Below are positions 1-8,665 of a stretch of DNA of 64,000 bases, piece after piece. The notes under the pieces are model-generated. The model worked only from the letters and a program-made list of their open reading frames with translations. It ran no database searches and had not been told where the DNA came from. Source of the DNA: Bacteroidales bacterium (GTDB lineage: Bacteria > Bacteroidota > Bacteroidia > Bacteroidales > F082). Each line of letters begins with the position of its first letter. Positions within the stretch are counted from its first letter, which is position 1. The DNA lies in contig JACFNF010000006.1 of NCBI GenBank assembly GCA_019454985.1, positions 88,032 to 152,031 on the forward strand, given 5' to 3'. A program made the translations under genes and the position numbers.

Positions 1-2098
1 CCATTTTGTATTTCTCGTTCTCATCGAGTTTAGTGTAATCTTTGTTGTTCATCAGCGAATAGGGCAAGGTGGCTTCGAGCGAGAGGGAGACGTCGGAGCC
101 TGAGCGCGGGTAGATGGGCTGGCTGATGGAGTTGCGGCCAAACACTAAGTTGTAACTGTAAACATTGAATATGCCCGTGCCTGTTCCCACCTGAAAGATG
201 GACGAATAATTGTTCAGCATATAGCGCATCAGATTCAGGCCATGATAAAGGGTAAAATAGTCGTCGGGTACCCGAAGTCGTTTCCCGATACCGAAAGTAA
301 GTCCGTTGATGGTGAAGGCGGCGCGGTTAGTGTCGCTCTTTGCCAATCCGTTGGAATAGAGCGAGTGGAAGATAGAAACGGTGAGTGAGGTTGGTTTTTT
401 ACCGCCAAGCCAGGGTTCGGTAAAACTCGCGCTATAGTTCATATATCCTTTGCCGTAGGTCTGGAAACGAATTGCCAATTTCTGGCCGTCGCCAGAGGGG
501 ATGGGGCGCCAAGCCTCCTTTTTGAAGAAGTTTCGGGCCGAGAAGTTGTTGAACGAGAGGCCAAGGGTTCCAATGACGCGGCCATATCCCCAACCGCCCG
601 AAAGCTCAATCTGGTCGGCCGAGGTTTCCTCCACATTATAGTCAATGTCAACCGTGCCATCGGCCATATTTGGCTTCACATCGGGGTTGATGGTTTCAGC
701 ATTGAAATATTTCAGATTGGCCAGCTCGCGTGTGGTGCGAATCACTAAGTCGCGACTGAACATCTGTCCCGGGCGCGTACGCAACTCGCGGATGACCACA
801 TGATCATTGGTTTTGGTGTTGCCTTTCACACCCACATTACTCAGTCGGGCTTGTTTGCCCTCACGAATACGAATCTGGAGGTCAATGGAGTCGTTCTCAA
901 CGAGCACTTCTACCGGATCGGCATGAAAAAACAGATAACCATCATCCATATACAACGAGCTGACGTCGAAGCCATTGGGATTATATGAGAGATTGGTTTC
1001 AAGAAGTTCGCGGTTATAAACATCGCCCGGCTTGATGCCCAGAACGCTATTAAGGGTTTGTTCTTCGTATTTGGTGTTGCCCACCCACTCAATCTTGCGG
1101 TAATAATATTTGTGGCCTTCACTGATTTTCAATTTGATGCCCACATTGCCCCCCGGGAGATGGTAAAGTGAATCGGACACCACCCTGGCATCGCGGTATC
1201 CTTTTGAGTTGTATTTCTTAACGATATTGTCTAAGTCGTCTTCGAGTTTCGGTTCAAGGAATTTGGACGATTTAAAGATTCGCAGCCTGAAATTGGAAGT
1301 AAAATAGTTTTCAACCCTTTTTACGGCGCTGAAAGGCTTCAGTGTCACCACATCTTTCACCATATCCACCACCAAAGGCCCAATGGGATTCAAAGGGTTG
1401 AAAATGCCTTTTTCTTTGGTATCTTTCATGGCGGCTTTCACCTGATCGGCGCTCAACTCGTGGTTGCCCTCAATGATGATTTCTTCGATTCTGACTTTAC
1501 TGTTTTTCTTTACACTGATATTCAGATTCACGTAGTTGTCGCGTGTTGTGTCGGGCGTTTGCGTAATTTCAACTTCGGTGTTCAGGTAGCCTTTTTCGGC
1601 AAAAAACTTCTTGATGATGGTTTTGGTTTTCACAAAAAGGTGATCGTTAGCCACATCGCCGCGGCTGAGATTGATTTTGTTGCGAATCTCGTCGGCTTCG
1701 GACTTACTCAACCCGTCGAATGAGAATTTTGAGACGCGTGGTCGTTCTTTGAGTTCGATATTCAGAAAAATCAGCCCGCCCACGATGTTGTCAGCCGTAA
1801 TGGCAACGTCTTCAAACAGACCCTGATCCCAAAGTTTGCGCACAGCATCGGTAGTTTTATCACCCGGCACTTTAATTTTATCGCCCACGGCGAGGCCTGA
1901 AAGCATCACAATCACGTTTTCGTCCAGATATTTAATCCCGCTTACTTTCACCCCGGCAATCTCATATTCTTTCGGTCGTGAATAGTCGAAAGGCGAAAGG
2001 TCAGAGCCAATAGGGATCTGCGCCATGCCATCGTTCGTCACGATAATCATTCCTGTCATCCAGAGTAAAAAAACGCATAGGGTTCTGAAATTCCTCAT
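1..2098 (-). CDS. bamA: Outer-membrane assembly factor BamA (C-terminus cut by window edge)
   Basis: About 699 codons are visible from an ATG at 2098 and the frame stays open to base 1, so the last beta-strands lie outside the window. The N-terminus (MRNFRTLCVFLLW...) is a signal peptide. The segment after it (YEIAGVKVSGIKYLDEN) looks like the first POTRA repeat, and the barrel part contains NSISQPIYPRSGS, typical of Bacteroidota BamA. BamA inserts beta-barrel proteins into the outer membrane using N-terminal POTRA domains and a C-terminal Omp85 barrel. It lies 29 bp after uppS on the same strand and is probably co-transcribed with it. This order, with a DUF6089 gene and nadK upstream, is common in the phylum. 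I read only parts of this frame by eye, so internal POTRA boundaries are not given. Confidence 0.93.
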   Translation of the reverse strand, partial: MRNFRTLCVFLLWMTGMIIVTNDGMAQIPIGSDLSPFDYSRPKEYEIAGVKVSGIKYLDENVIVMLSGLAVGDKIKVPGDKTTDAVRKLWDQGLFEDVAITADNIVGGLIFLNIELKERPRVSKFSFDGLSKSEADEIRNKINLSRGDVANDHLFVKTKTIIKKFFAEKGYLNTEVEITQTPDTTRDNYVNLNISVKKNSKVRIEEIIIEGNHELSADQVKAAMKDTKEKGIFNPLNPIGPLVVDMVKDVVTLKPFSAVKRVENYFTSNFRLRIFKSSKFLEPKLEDDLDNIVKKYNSKGYRDARVVSDSLYHLPGGNVGIKLKISEGHKYYYRKIEWVGNTKYEEQTLNSVLGIKPGDVYNRELLETNLSYNPNGFDVSSLYMDDGYLFFHADPVEVLVENDSIDLQIRIREGKQARLSNVGVKGNTKTNDHVVIRELRTRPGQMFSRDLVIRTTRELANLKYFNAETINPDVKPNMADGTVDIDYNVEETSADQIELSGGWGYGRVIGTLGLSFNNFSARNFFKKEAWRPIPSGDGQKLAIRFQTYGKGYMNYSASFTEPWLGGKKPTSLTVSIFHSLYSNGLAKSDTNRAAFTINGLTFGIGKRLRVPDDYFTLYHGLNLMRYMLNNYSSIFQVGTGTGIFNVYSYNLVFGRNSISQPIYPRSGSDVSLSLEATLPYSLMNNKDYTKLDENEKYKM

Positions 2099-2127
2099 CT
2101 TCAATAAGTTCTGTCTGGTCTTACTTT

Positions 2128-2871
2128 TTATTTTTTGATTTGATCGCTGGTTTTCCCAAATCGTCTCTCGCGATGCTGATAGTCAATAATGGCGGCATAA
2201 AGGTCGTCGCGACGGAAGTCGGGCCAAAGTGTTAGCGTGAAATAGAGTTCGGCATACGCAATCTGCCAGAGCAGGAAGTTGCTGATTCGGTATTCGCCGC
2301 TTGTTCGGATGAGCAGTTCGGGGTCGGGCATTTCGCTGGTTGACAAAAGAGAGTTCAGCAAATCGGCGTCAACGTCTTCGGGGCGGCACTCGCCCTGGGC
2401 TACCTTCCTGGCTAAGGCGCGGGCGGCTTCCACCAAGTCCCAGCGTCCGGAATAACTCAGGGCAAGGGTCAGGGTCATCCGCGAGTTGTGACGGGTGTCG
2501 TCCATCACTTTTTGCAGCTTCTTTTGGTTTTCTTTGGGCAGGCTGCCCAAATCGCCGATGGCATTCAGCCGGATATTGTTTTTGTTTAAGGTGGTTAACT
2601 CATTTTCAATGGTTTGAAGCAGCAGTTTCATCAAGGCATTGACTTCCACCTTCGGTCGGTTCCAGTTTTCAGTTGAAAAAGCATAAACCGTCAGAAAAGG
2701 GATGCCGAGTTCGGCAGCGGCCTCGGCCGACTCGCGCACGGCCGTAACTCCGTTGCGATGGCCAAACACTCGCTGCTGTCCGTGTTGTTTGGCCCAGCGT
2801 CCGTTGCCATCCATGATGATGGCAATGTGCTGCGGCAGCTTGGTCAAATCTATCTGTTCTTTCAGGCCCAT
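2128..2871 (-). CDS. uppS: Isoprenyl transferase (undecaprenyl diphosphate synthase)
   Basis: The 247-residue protein has the cis-prenyltransferase signature: IIMDGNGRWA with catalytic Asp21, then FGHRNG, the conserved YAFSTENW segment and the C-terminal motif LLIRTSGEYRISNFLLWQ. The family condenses isopentenyl diphosphate onto farnesyl diphosphate to make the C55 lipid carrier for peptidoglycan and O-antigen. Length and motifs are normal. It lies 31 bp downstream of the DUF6089 gene and 29 bp upstream of bamA, so it is likely part of an envelope operon. Confidence 0.96.
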   Translation of the reverse strand: MGLKEQIDLTKLPQHIAIIMDGNGRWAKQHGQQRVFGHRNGVTAVRESAEAAAELGIPFLTVYAFSTENWNRPKVEVNALMKLLLQTIENELTTLNKNNIRLNAIGDLGSLPKENQKKLQKVMDDTRHNSRMTLTLALSYSGRWDLVEAARALARKVAQGECRPEDVDADLLNSLLSTSEMPDPELLIRTSGEYRISNFLLWQIAYAELYFTLTLWPDFRRDDLYAAIIDYQHRERRFGKTSDQIKK

Positions 2872-2902
2872 CGATCAAATACTCTGTTGGTTAGTTTTTT
2901 GA

Positions 2903-3565
2903 TTAAAATGCAACATCTTTGTAGGAATTACATGCCTGGCGTTTCTGGAGGTTAAACATATAAGTCAGGCTGATGCCGGTAAAATTGAACCAATCTTTAT
3001 CGTTGCGGTCACTCTCCCAGCCTTGCAATCCGAATCCCTCCAGGCCGTCATGTAAGGTCTTATGCATCTTCCATTCCACACTCATGGCGATGCGTTTGCC
3101 GAGGCTATATTTAAAACCTACTCCAAAAGGCATACTGATTGGCACATCGCTTGACGTGCTGTAGCTTGAGGAAGGCATAAACAACGAAAGTCCGCCAAAG
3201 ATGTAAGGCGTCATATATTCTTTTTTGCTTCCGGTAAAATAGTCGAAAAAGTTGAATTCGGCCAAAAGGCTGATATCGGTAATATCCTGATTCATGCTTT
3301 TTGATCGTGCCGAGCTGACACGGGCGCTTGCACCGTTTTCGAACAATCTTCCCTGAGTAATGGCTGCACGATAGGCCCAACGGGTGCCGTTGCTGTATCG
3401 TCCGAGCACACCAAAAGCAGGCTGGGCGCTGACGAATGGCACTGAGGGGTTAAGCTCACCATGGTAATAGCTTGCTCCGCCAAAAAGCCCTATTTCAAGG
3501 TTTTGACTATGCGAGGCAAAAAAAGCCAGAAGAAAAAATACAAGCGCAATAATTTTTTTCATCAT
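2903..3565 (-). CDS. DUF6089-type outer-membrane beta-barrel protein
   Basis: The 220-residue protein starts with a clear signal peptide (MMKKIIALVFFLLAFFASHSQ). The mature part begins LEIGLFGGASYYHGELN, which resembles the start of DUF6089 proteins, and contains alternating hydrophobic strands and glycines typical of a small OmpA-like barrel. The open frame begins at a TTG at 3574, but the ATG at 3565 fits the signal peptide better. A -7-like box (TAAATTTG, complement of 3655-3662) lies upstream. Genes of this type often sit between nadK and uppS in Bacteroidota. The exact role is unknown, and an envelope structural role is inferred from the neighbours. Confidence 0.75.
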   Translation of the reverse strand: MMKKIIALVFFLLAFFASHSQNLEIGLFGGASYYHGELNPSVPFVSAQPAFGVLGRYSNGTRWAYRAAITQGRLFENGASARVSSARSKSMNQDITDISLLAEFNFFDYFTGSKKEYMTPYIFGGLSLFMPSSSYSTSSDVPISMPFGVGFKYSLGKRIAMSVEWKMHKTLHDGLEGFGLQGWESDRNDKDWFNFTGISLTYMFNLQKRQACNSYKDVAF

Positions 3566-3686
3566 TTGATGCAAACGTGTGGCAGCCAGTTTGGCTTCAT
3601 GATCGTAATTGCTTCATAATCAATTAAAAAGCAAGCTTTCTTCATTTTAGGCTGCAAATTTAACGATTTTCTTGAAGCACCGGCAG

Positions 3687-4559
3687 TCAATTCCTGATAT
3701 CTAAACCCCAGAGCAGTTTTTCGCGAATGGTGCGGAAGAAGTCTTTTCCTTCCATCTGCACCAACCGTATTCCGAAGTCGGCCTTACGCAACCACACTTC
3801 GGTGGCCTGATCCACAACGGCCATACGGCTGTCCATGCTCAGGGTATATTGCTCGTGACGCCCGACAACTTTCAGTCTGACGATGCTATTGTCTGGGATA
3901 ACGATGGGTCTCACGCTTAAATTGTGTGTAGCAATAGGTGTAATCACAAAGTTGGCTGCACCGGGATGAAGAATGGGACCACCGGCGCTGAGCGAATAAG
4001 CCGTGGAGCCGGTTGGTGTTGCTACAATCAATCCATCGGCCCAATAGGAGTTTACAAAAACATCATCCACATACACCTGGATCACAATGAGCGATGTTGC
4101 CTCTTTGCGAAACACGGTTACTTCGTTCAGTGCATAATTGATATCGCTAAAAAGTCCTTGTGGCTGTGATAGTTGCAACAGACTGCGTTCTTCGGTTCGG
4201 TAATTTCCATTCAAGATGGCATCCAATGCACTTTCAATTTCCTGTTTGGCAATACTGGAGAGGAATCCTAATCTTCCCATATTGATTCCAAGGATGGGAA
4301 TGCCAGAGTTCCGAATGATGGGCAGGGCATCGAGCAGGGTTCCATCGCCGCCAATCGAAAAAAACACGTCGGTATCGCCGGGCAAGTCGTGATAATCGTG
4401 GAAAATTCTATAACTATCGGACAGTTCGCAAAATAGTTTAATTTGCTGGTAATAAGGCTTATATATGAACACTTCGGCAATGGAAAGCCGTGTCAGAATT
4501 TTTTGCAAAAACGGGCCGCGATCGGCATCGAAGGTCTTCCCAAACAGGGCAATTTTCAT
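3687..4559 (-). CDS. nadK: NAD kinase
   Basis: The protein is 290 residues from the ATG at 4559 (MKIALFGKTF), chosen over an upstream in-frame Met because family members start here. It carries the GGDGT nucleotide-binding motif (residues 70-74), the conserved NEVTV segment, and a DGLIVATPTGSTAYSLSAGG stretch diagnostic of NAD kinases. It phosphorylates NAD to NADP in the cytoplasm using ATP. A TATTTTTG box on the minus strand (4690-4697) about 130 bp upstream may be its promoter -7 element. It is separated from the DUF6089 gene by about 120 bp, so co-transcription with the envelope genes is possible but not shown. Confidence 0.96.
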   Translation of the reverse strand: MKIALFGKTFDADRGPFLQKILTRLSIAEVFIYKPYYQQIKLFCELSDSYRIFHDYHDLPGDTDVFFSIGGDGTLLDALPIIRNSGIPILGINMGRLGFLSSIAKQEIESALDAILNGNYRTEERSLLQLSQPQGLFSDINYALNEVTVFRKEATSLIVIQVYVDDVFVNSYWADGLIVATPTGSTAYSLSAGGPILHPGAANFVITPIATHNLSVRPIVIPDNSIVRLKVVGRHEQYTLSMDSRMAVVDQATEVWLRKADFGIRLVQMEGKDFFRTIREKLLWGLDIRN

Positions 4560-4713
4560 GGAATTCAACGCTTTGTTCTGCAAGAATACAAATTAAGTTG
4601 CTCTGTCAGCAGCTTTTAACATTATTTGTATCCTTTGCGAAATGTTTTGTCTCAGCCGTAACAGCATCCTTTTGATTATACGAACATTACAAAAATAGAG
4701 ATTTTTGGTTTTC

Positions 4714-6156
4714 TTAGATTGGCGCGACAAAATGGACAAAAAAGCCCGGCTTCTGGTAGCGATTGACCGTACATTCAAACCGCCAGACAATGTCGTAATA
4801 AGTCACCACATCTAAGCCTAAGCCTGTACCGACTAACCATGTGTTTTGCATGTTATTCAGCGGTTCGGGATTTCGTTGATTGACGTATCCCGCATCGAGA
4901 AGCAGATTGAGATAGGCCGCATAATGCAGCTTACTGAACTTTTCCGATTTGATCAGGGGTAATTTGGTCTTGCGCGGAGTGACAAGCGCAAATTTCAGAT
5001 TGCTTTTTGCGAGTGCAAAGCTTTGCCCGTCCACCACAAACACTTCGAAAGAGCGGACAAAATCGTTTCCGTAACCCAGTCCGCGCTGCAGAAAATAAGG
5101 TTGAAAGCCACGGTTAGCCGTTTTTGCCGTGAGGTTGGCAGCCCAGAACCATCTACGCGAGATAGGGCGATAAATATCAAAAGTGAATTTGGCCGTGCTA
5201 ATGGATCTGTCGTCTGCCGTGAGTCCTAATCCATATTGATGCAGTTCGATATCCGCATAATGGCCCGAAAGCGGATAAGGTTTTGAATCGCGAAAATCAT
5301 GTTTGAAGAAGTAATTGAGATGAACGGCATGAAAACGACCGGAAACGTCATCTAAAAAATTGGGGTTCAGTGTGAGGGCCGAATCGCTGAACTTGGTATC
5401 TTCATAACCAATGCTGAATTCGTGGGTATTGTGGATGTTACGCCTCAAAATCATTTTCACCCGTGCATACCATTCCGTCCGGGCATAGCCTTCCTCGGAG
5501 CGAAAGAACCGTTGTTTGTTCTGCTCTGTCAAGTAGGCGATTTCGCGGCTACGTGAATGCCCCAGTTGCAGGCCAATGCCAAAATTTTGCGCACGGTTGA
5601 GATAAGGAATTTCGTATTCTAGATAATAATTTTGGTCATAACCGGCTCTAAGCAGGAGTTTTAGCTTTTCAAGCCGACCTCTGAAATTGTCGTATGTCAG
5701 AAAAAATCCTGCATTGATCTTTCGGAAATCTTTTGTCTCCCACCATGAGTTGAGGTTTCTGTCGGCCAGCTCGAGAATAGGCATCGGCCAGATATACCAC
5801 CGCTCGAGCATTGAAATCCTGACATCCACCACACATAAGCCTGTTCCGGGCTTGAAAATTGTGTCCATTTCCACAAAGTTGAAAATGGAACGGTTGAGAA
5901 GGTTCTGACGGCTTTGTTTCATCTTCTCGCCGAGGACTTTCAACGTGAGGGTATCGCCTTGGTGAAACACTAACTCGCGCAGTACAATGCGGTCTTTGGT
6001 GATCTGGTTTCCCTGAAAAATGATATTTCCCACTACAACGCGCGAGGTATCGGCAAGGGGCTGACAAGTATCGCTTAAGGGCAAGGTGCCACGGGTTTGC
6101 ATCCAGCCGATGAGCGCGCCGAGCGCCAGAAGATAACGCAACAGGCTCCGGCTCAT
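4714..6156 (-). CDS. BamA/TamA-family (Omp85) outer-membrane protein
   Basis: The 480-residue protein has an N-terminal signal segment. A single POTRA-like domain follows at about residues 35-120 (VGNIIFQGNQITKDRIVLREL is its start), and then a long beta-barrel region with many aromatic strands to the C-terminus (GFFVHFVAPI). It is shorter than BamA and has one POTRA rather than several, as in small Bacteroidota Omp85 proteins of unknown substrate. Its start overlaps the stop of the CBS gene by ATGA (6153-6156), so the two are translationally coupled. A role in inserting or exporting envelope proteins is inferred from the family only. Confidence 0.85.
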   Translation of the reverse strand: MSRSLLRYLLALGALIGWMQTRGTLPLSDTCQPLADTSRVVVGNIIFQGNQITKDRIVLRELVFHQGDTLTLKVLGEKMKQSRQNLLNRSIFNFVEMDTIFKPGTGLCVVDVRISMLERWYIWPMPILELADRNLNSWWETKDFRKINAGFFLTYDNFRGRLEKLKLLLRAGYDQNYYLEYEIPYLNRAQNFGIGLQLGHSRSREIAYLTEQNKQRFFRSEEGYARTEWYARVKMILRRNIHNTHEFSIGYEDTKFSDSALTLNPNFLDDVSGRFHAVHLNYFFKHDFRDSKPYPLSGHYADIELHQYGLGLTADDRSISTAKFTFDIYRPISRRWFWAANLTAKTANRGFQPYFLQRGLGYGNDFVRSFEVFVVDGQSFALAKSNLKFALVTPRKTKLPLIKSEKFSKLHYAAYLNLLLDAGYVNQRNPEPLNNMQNTWLVGTGLGLDVVTYYDIVWRFECTVNRYQKPGFFVHFVAPI

Positions 6157-6815
6157 ACTTTCAGGTAGCTCATCAGAGCATCGTAACGTTCTTTCAGATC
6201 GGTGTTGTCGTTGTCATCACTATACGACACTAAAACTTCATAATTGAATCTTGCAAAAGTCTGAAGTAATCCTCTGATTTCACGCTTGTTAACTTTCAGC
6301 GTAAGACGCATTTTTTCTGATAACGGGTCGGTCTGAACAAACATGCTCAAAATGCGTGCATCGTTGGCCTCCACGATACGGGCCACTTCCGAAAGCATAT
6401 AATCGTGCGTATTCATTCCAAGAATGATGATCCCGCCGGGATCGCCGGCCGAGAGGCTATGCGAGAGGTGCTCACCAAGACATTGCAAAGTGATAGAACC
6501 AAGGTAGTTTTGTTCCAGATCGAGCACAGGAATCAGACTCAGCTTTTGCAGATGCACCAACCGCATCACATCGTAAATATGCTGGTCTTCGGTGATAAAA
6601 GGCCGCTGTAGCGAATGTAGAAAGGTTTCGATAGGATCGCTCAGGCTGTCGAAGCTGTAAATTTCCCATTCCGAGATGAGCCCGAGCAGTTTGGTATCGT
6701 CCACCACCGGCAAATGCGAAACCCTGAAATCTTCCATCCATTCGAGAGCAACTTGTCCCGAATCCGAGGGTTTGAGTGGTAATATTCCGTCGCTGATCAG
6801 TTCTTTGGCTATCAT
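6153..6815 (-). CDS. CBS-domain pair protein (AcuB-like)
   Basis: The 220-residue protein has two CBS modules in its first 115 residues (RVSHLPVVDDTKLLGLIS and LSLIPVLDLEQNYLGSI are the typical strands). A second half follows (GIIILGMNTHDYMLSEVARI onward) that resembles an ACT-like sensory domain. CBS pairs usually bind adenine nucleotides and regulate a partner. The gene sits 2 bp after rsgA and overlaps the Omp85 gene by 4 bp. No enzymatic motif is visible. Its partner cannot be deduced from sequence alone. Confidence 0.85.
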   Translation of the reverse strand: MIAKELISDGILPLKPSDSGQVALEWMEDFRVSHLPVVDDTKLLGLISEWEIYSFDSLSDPIETFLHSLQRPFITEDQHIYDVMRLVHLQKLSLIPVLDLEQNYLGSITLQCLGEHLSHSLSAGDPGGIIILGMNTHDYMLSEVARIVEANDARILSMFVQTDPLSEKMRLTLKVNKREIRGLLQTFARFNYEVLVSYSDDNDNTDLKERYDALMSYLKV

Positions 6816-6817
6816 GG

Positions 6818-7744
6818 TCAGTTGTCCTCGCTAAAATCGTTATGAAGCATATTTAAATAATTCTCGTACCGGAAGCGGGCGATGTGTCCCTCATTTAGGG
6901 CAGCTTTAACAGCGCATCCGGGCTCATGCAGATGGGTGCAGTTGGCAAAGCGGCATTGCGACAGCAGGTCACGCATCTCGGGGAAGCGATGCGAAAGCGT
7001 CTCAAACTCAAAGTCGTGTAGGCCAAACTCCTTGATGCCGGGGGTGTCCACAATCCATCCACCGGCGCTGAGCGGTAACATCTCAGCAAAAGTGGTGGTG
7101 TGTTTTCCTTTGTAGTGCACTTCGGAAATCTCACCAATCCGAAGTTTCAGTCCGGGCTCAACGGCATTGACCAATGCCGATTTTCCTACACCGCTATGTC
7201 CCGAAACCAAGGTTGTTTTGTGATGTAACAATTCTGAAAGCTGTTGTATTCCCTCGCCCTTCAAAGCCGAGACCCGCAAAACCTGATATCCTGCTTTACA
7301 GTAAACCTCTTCCAGGTCACCAAGCTGCCGGAGTTCGCCTACATCGTAGATATCCATTTTGTTGAAAGCAATGACAGCAGGGATATGATAGGCTTCAGCA
7401 GTGACCAAAAAACGATCAATAAATCCGGTGGAAGTGCGTGGTTGTGCTATTGTGGCCACCAATAACGCCTGATCCAAATTGGCGGCAATGATATGGGAAG
7501 CCTTAGAAAGATTGGTGGCTTTGCGGATGATGAAATTATGGCGGTCGGCAATAGCGACAATCAAAGCCGTGTTACGGCCTTCTTCAAAAACAATCTCCAC
7601 TTTATCGCCAACGGCCACGGGATTGGTCGTCCTGATTCCTTTAAGCCGCAATTGTCCGCGCAGGCGGCATCGCACCGTACGGCTTTCGGTCGTAAAAACA
7701 TCATACCAGCTTCCGGTGGATTTTATGACAATTCCCTGGGTCAT
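6818..7744 (-). CDS. rsgA: Ribosome small-subunit-dependent GTPase A
   Basis: The 308-residue protein shows the circularly permuted GTPase order of RsgA: an OB-fold, then G4 NKMD (128-131), G1 GHSGVGKS (182-189) and G3 DTPG (233-236). It ends with a zinc-binding knuckle with Cys264, Cys269, His271 and Cys277. RsgA assists late 30S subunit maturation. It is the first gene of an operon with the CBS and Omp85 genes. A TTTG-N23-TATTTTTG promoter lies directly upstream. Confidence 0.97.
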   Translation of the reverse strand: MTQGIVIKSTGSWYDVFTTESRTVRCRLRGQLRLKGIRTTNPVAVGDKVEIVFEEGRNTALIVAIADRHNFIIRKATNLSKASHIIAANLDQALLVATIAQPRTSTGFIDRFLVTAEAYHIPAVIAFNKMDIYDVGELRQLGDLEEVYCKAGYQVLRVSALKGEGIQQLSELLHHKTTLVSGHSGVGKSALVNAVEPGLKLRIGEISEVHYKGKHTTTFAEMLPLSAGGWIVDTPGIKEFGLHDFEFETLSHRFPEMRDLLSQCRFANCTHLHEPGCAVKAALNEGHIARFRYENYLNMLHNDFSEDN

Positions 7745-7764
7745 TATTGATTCATTGGAGGTTG

Positions 7765-7799
7765 CAAAAATAAAGGGTTATCTTGAGTAAACACACAAA
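7765..7799 (-). promoter_or_regulatory. Candidate promoter of rsgA operon
   Basis: On the minus strand, TTTG (complement of 7796-7799) is followed after 23 nt by TATTTTTG (complement of 7765-7772), matching the Bacteroidota TTTG/TAnnTTTG consensus. The spacing is at the long end. It ends about 20 bp before the rsgA ATG. Confidence 0.5.
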
Positions 7800-7933
7800 A
7801 TCGAACGCATTTCACTTTCTGTACTCAAAACTCATACCGCGATGACATAAAATCATTGAAAGATAAAAAGTCTTGTTTCTGTTATTTATACAAATTAAAA
7901 ACTATATTTGCCTTGAAAATTCGACCAATTCTC

Positions 7934-8602
7934 ATGAAAACCATCCTTTCCATTGCCATCCCATTGCTATTGACAGCCTTGTTTTTAGCCTATCTTCATT
8001 ACAAATTTGCCATTCGTTCGTGGAAGCTGATCATACATGCGGTGCTGTTTGGGCTATTAGCCTCCGTGCCGTTGCTTTTGCTCAATGAGGGCACGATTCT
8101 CAAAGGAATCTATGAGTTGAGAAATTTGAAACGAACGGGTTTCTATTCATTTGTTGTGGTCGGGTTTGGCTCCGAGTTAGGAAAATTCATCCTGCTTCGA
8201 TATTATTTCCAGAGGCAAAAAAGTTTCCGGACGGCTTTCGACGGTATCCTTTATGCCCTGCTCATCGGCTTGTCGTTCAGTATCGTCACACTTCCGCTTT
8301 TTATGTCGGGATGGCTTCAGGGACCGGCCAACACTGTTTTTTTGATTACATATCCCATTGCAAACATTGCTTTTGCCGTGATCCTGGGGTTCTTCGTTGG
8401 TTTGGGAAAACAGCGCCAAAACCGCATTGTGGACTCGTTGACCGGCCTTGGCGCAGCCAGCTTCTTTCATGGTTTCTATTTTTTCATCAATCTCACCAAC
8501 GAATATTTGATTTATGCCCTATTCGGCGGCGGCTTAATCGTGATTGCCGGCTTGCTTTTACTTAAATCACTCAACCAGACGGACGATAATAATCAAGACT
8601 GA
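7934..8602 (+). CDS. PrsW-like integral membrane protein
   Basis: From the ATG at 7934 (MKTILSIAIPLLL, preferred because the upstream in-frame extension is not hydrophobic) the protein is 222 residues with about seven hydrophobic segments. Segments FGSELGKF, FDGILYALLIG and SFFHGFYFF sit where PrsW intramembrane proteases carry the EExxK, DGIxYG..EN and His motifs. The first Glu of the EE pair is Ser here, and the second motif lacks the Glu-Asn pair. It may therefore be a diverged or inactive relative, and family membership is tentative. It is monocistronic, with a bidirectional terminator immediately after. Confidence 0.5.
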   Translation: MKTILSIAIPLLLTALFLAYLHYKFAIRSWKLIIHAVLFGLLASVPLLLLNEGTILKGIYELRNLKRTGFYSFVVVGFGSELGKFILLRYYFQRQKSFRTAFDGILYALLIGLSFSIVTLPLFMSGWLQGPANTVFLITYPIANIAFAVILGFFVGLGKQRQNRIVDSLTGLGAASFFHGFYFFINLTNEYLIYALFGGGLIVIAGLLLLKSLNQTDDNNQD

Positions 8603-8621
8603 TATTCAACCATATATCAAC

Positions 8622-8648
8622 AAAAAGGCTCCTTACAGGAGCCTTTTT
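8622..8648. terminator. Bidirectional rho-independent terminator
   Basis: A 7-bp GC-rich stem (8627-8633 with 8637-8643, loop TAC) is flanked by A5 on the left and T5 on the right. It lies between two convergent genes ending at 8602 (+) and 8666 (-), so it can serve both. Confidence 0.9.
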
Positions 8649-8665
8649 GTTAGTATCAGCACGGG

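Noticed and set aside
1..2098. Pseudogene or frameshift at the left edge
   Set aside because: The reading frame is open through to base 1 and carries BamA features, so it is only cut by the window.
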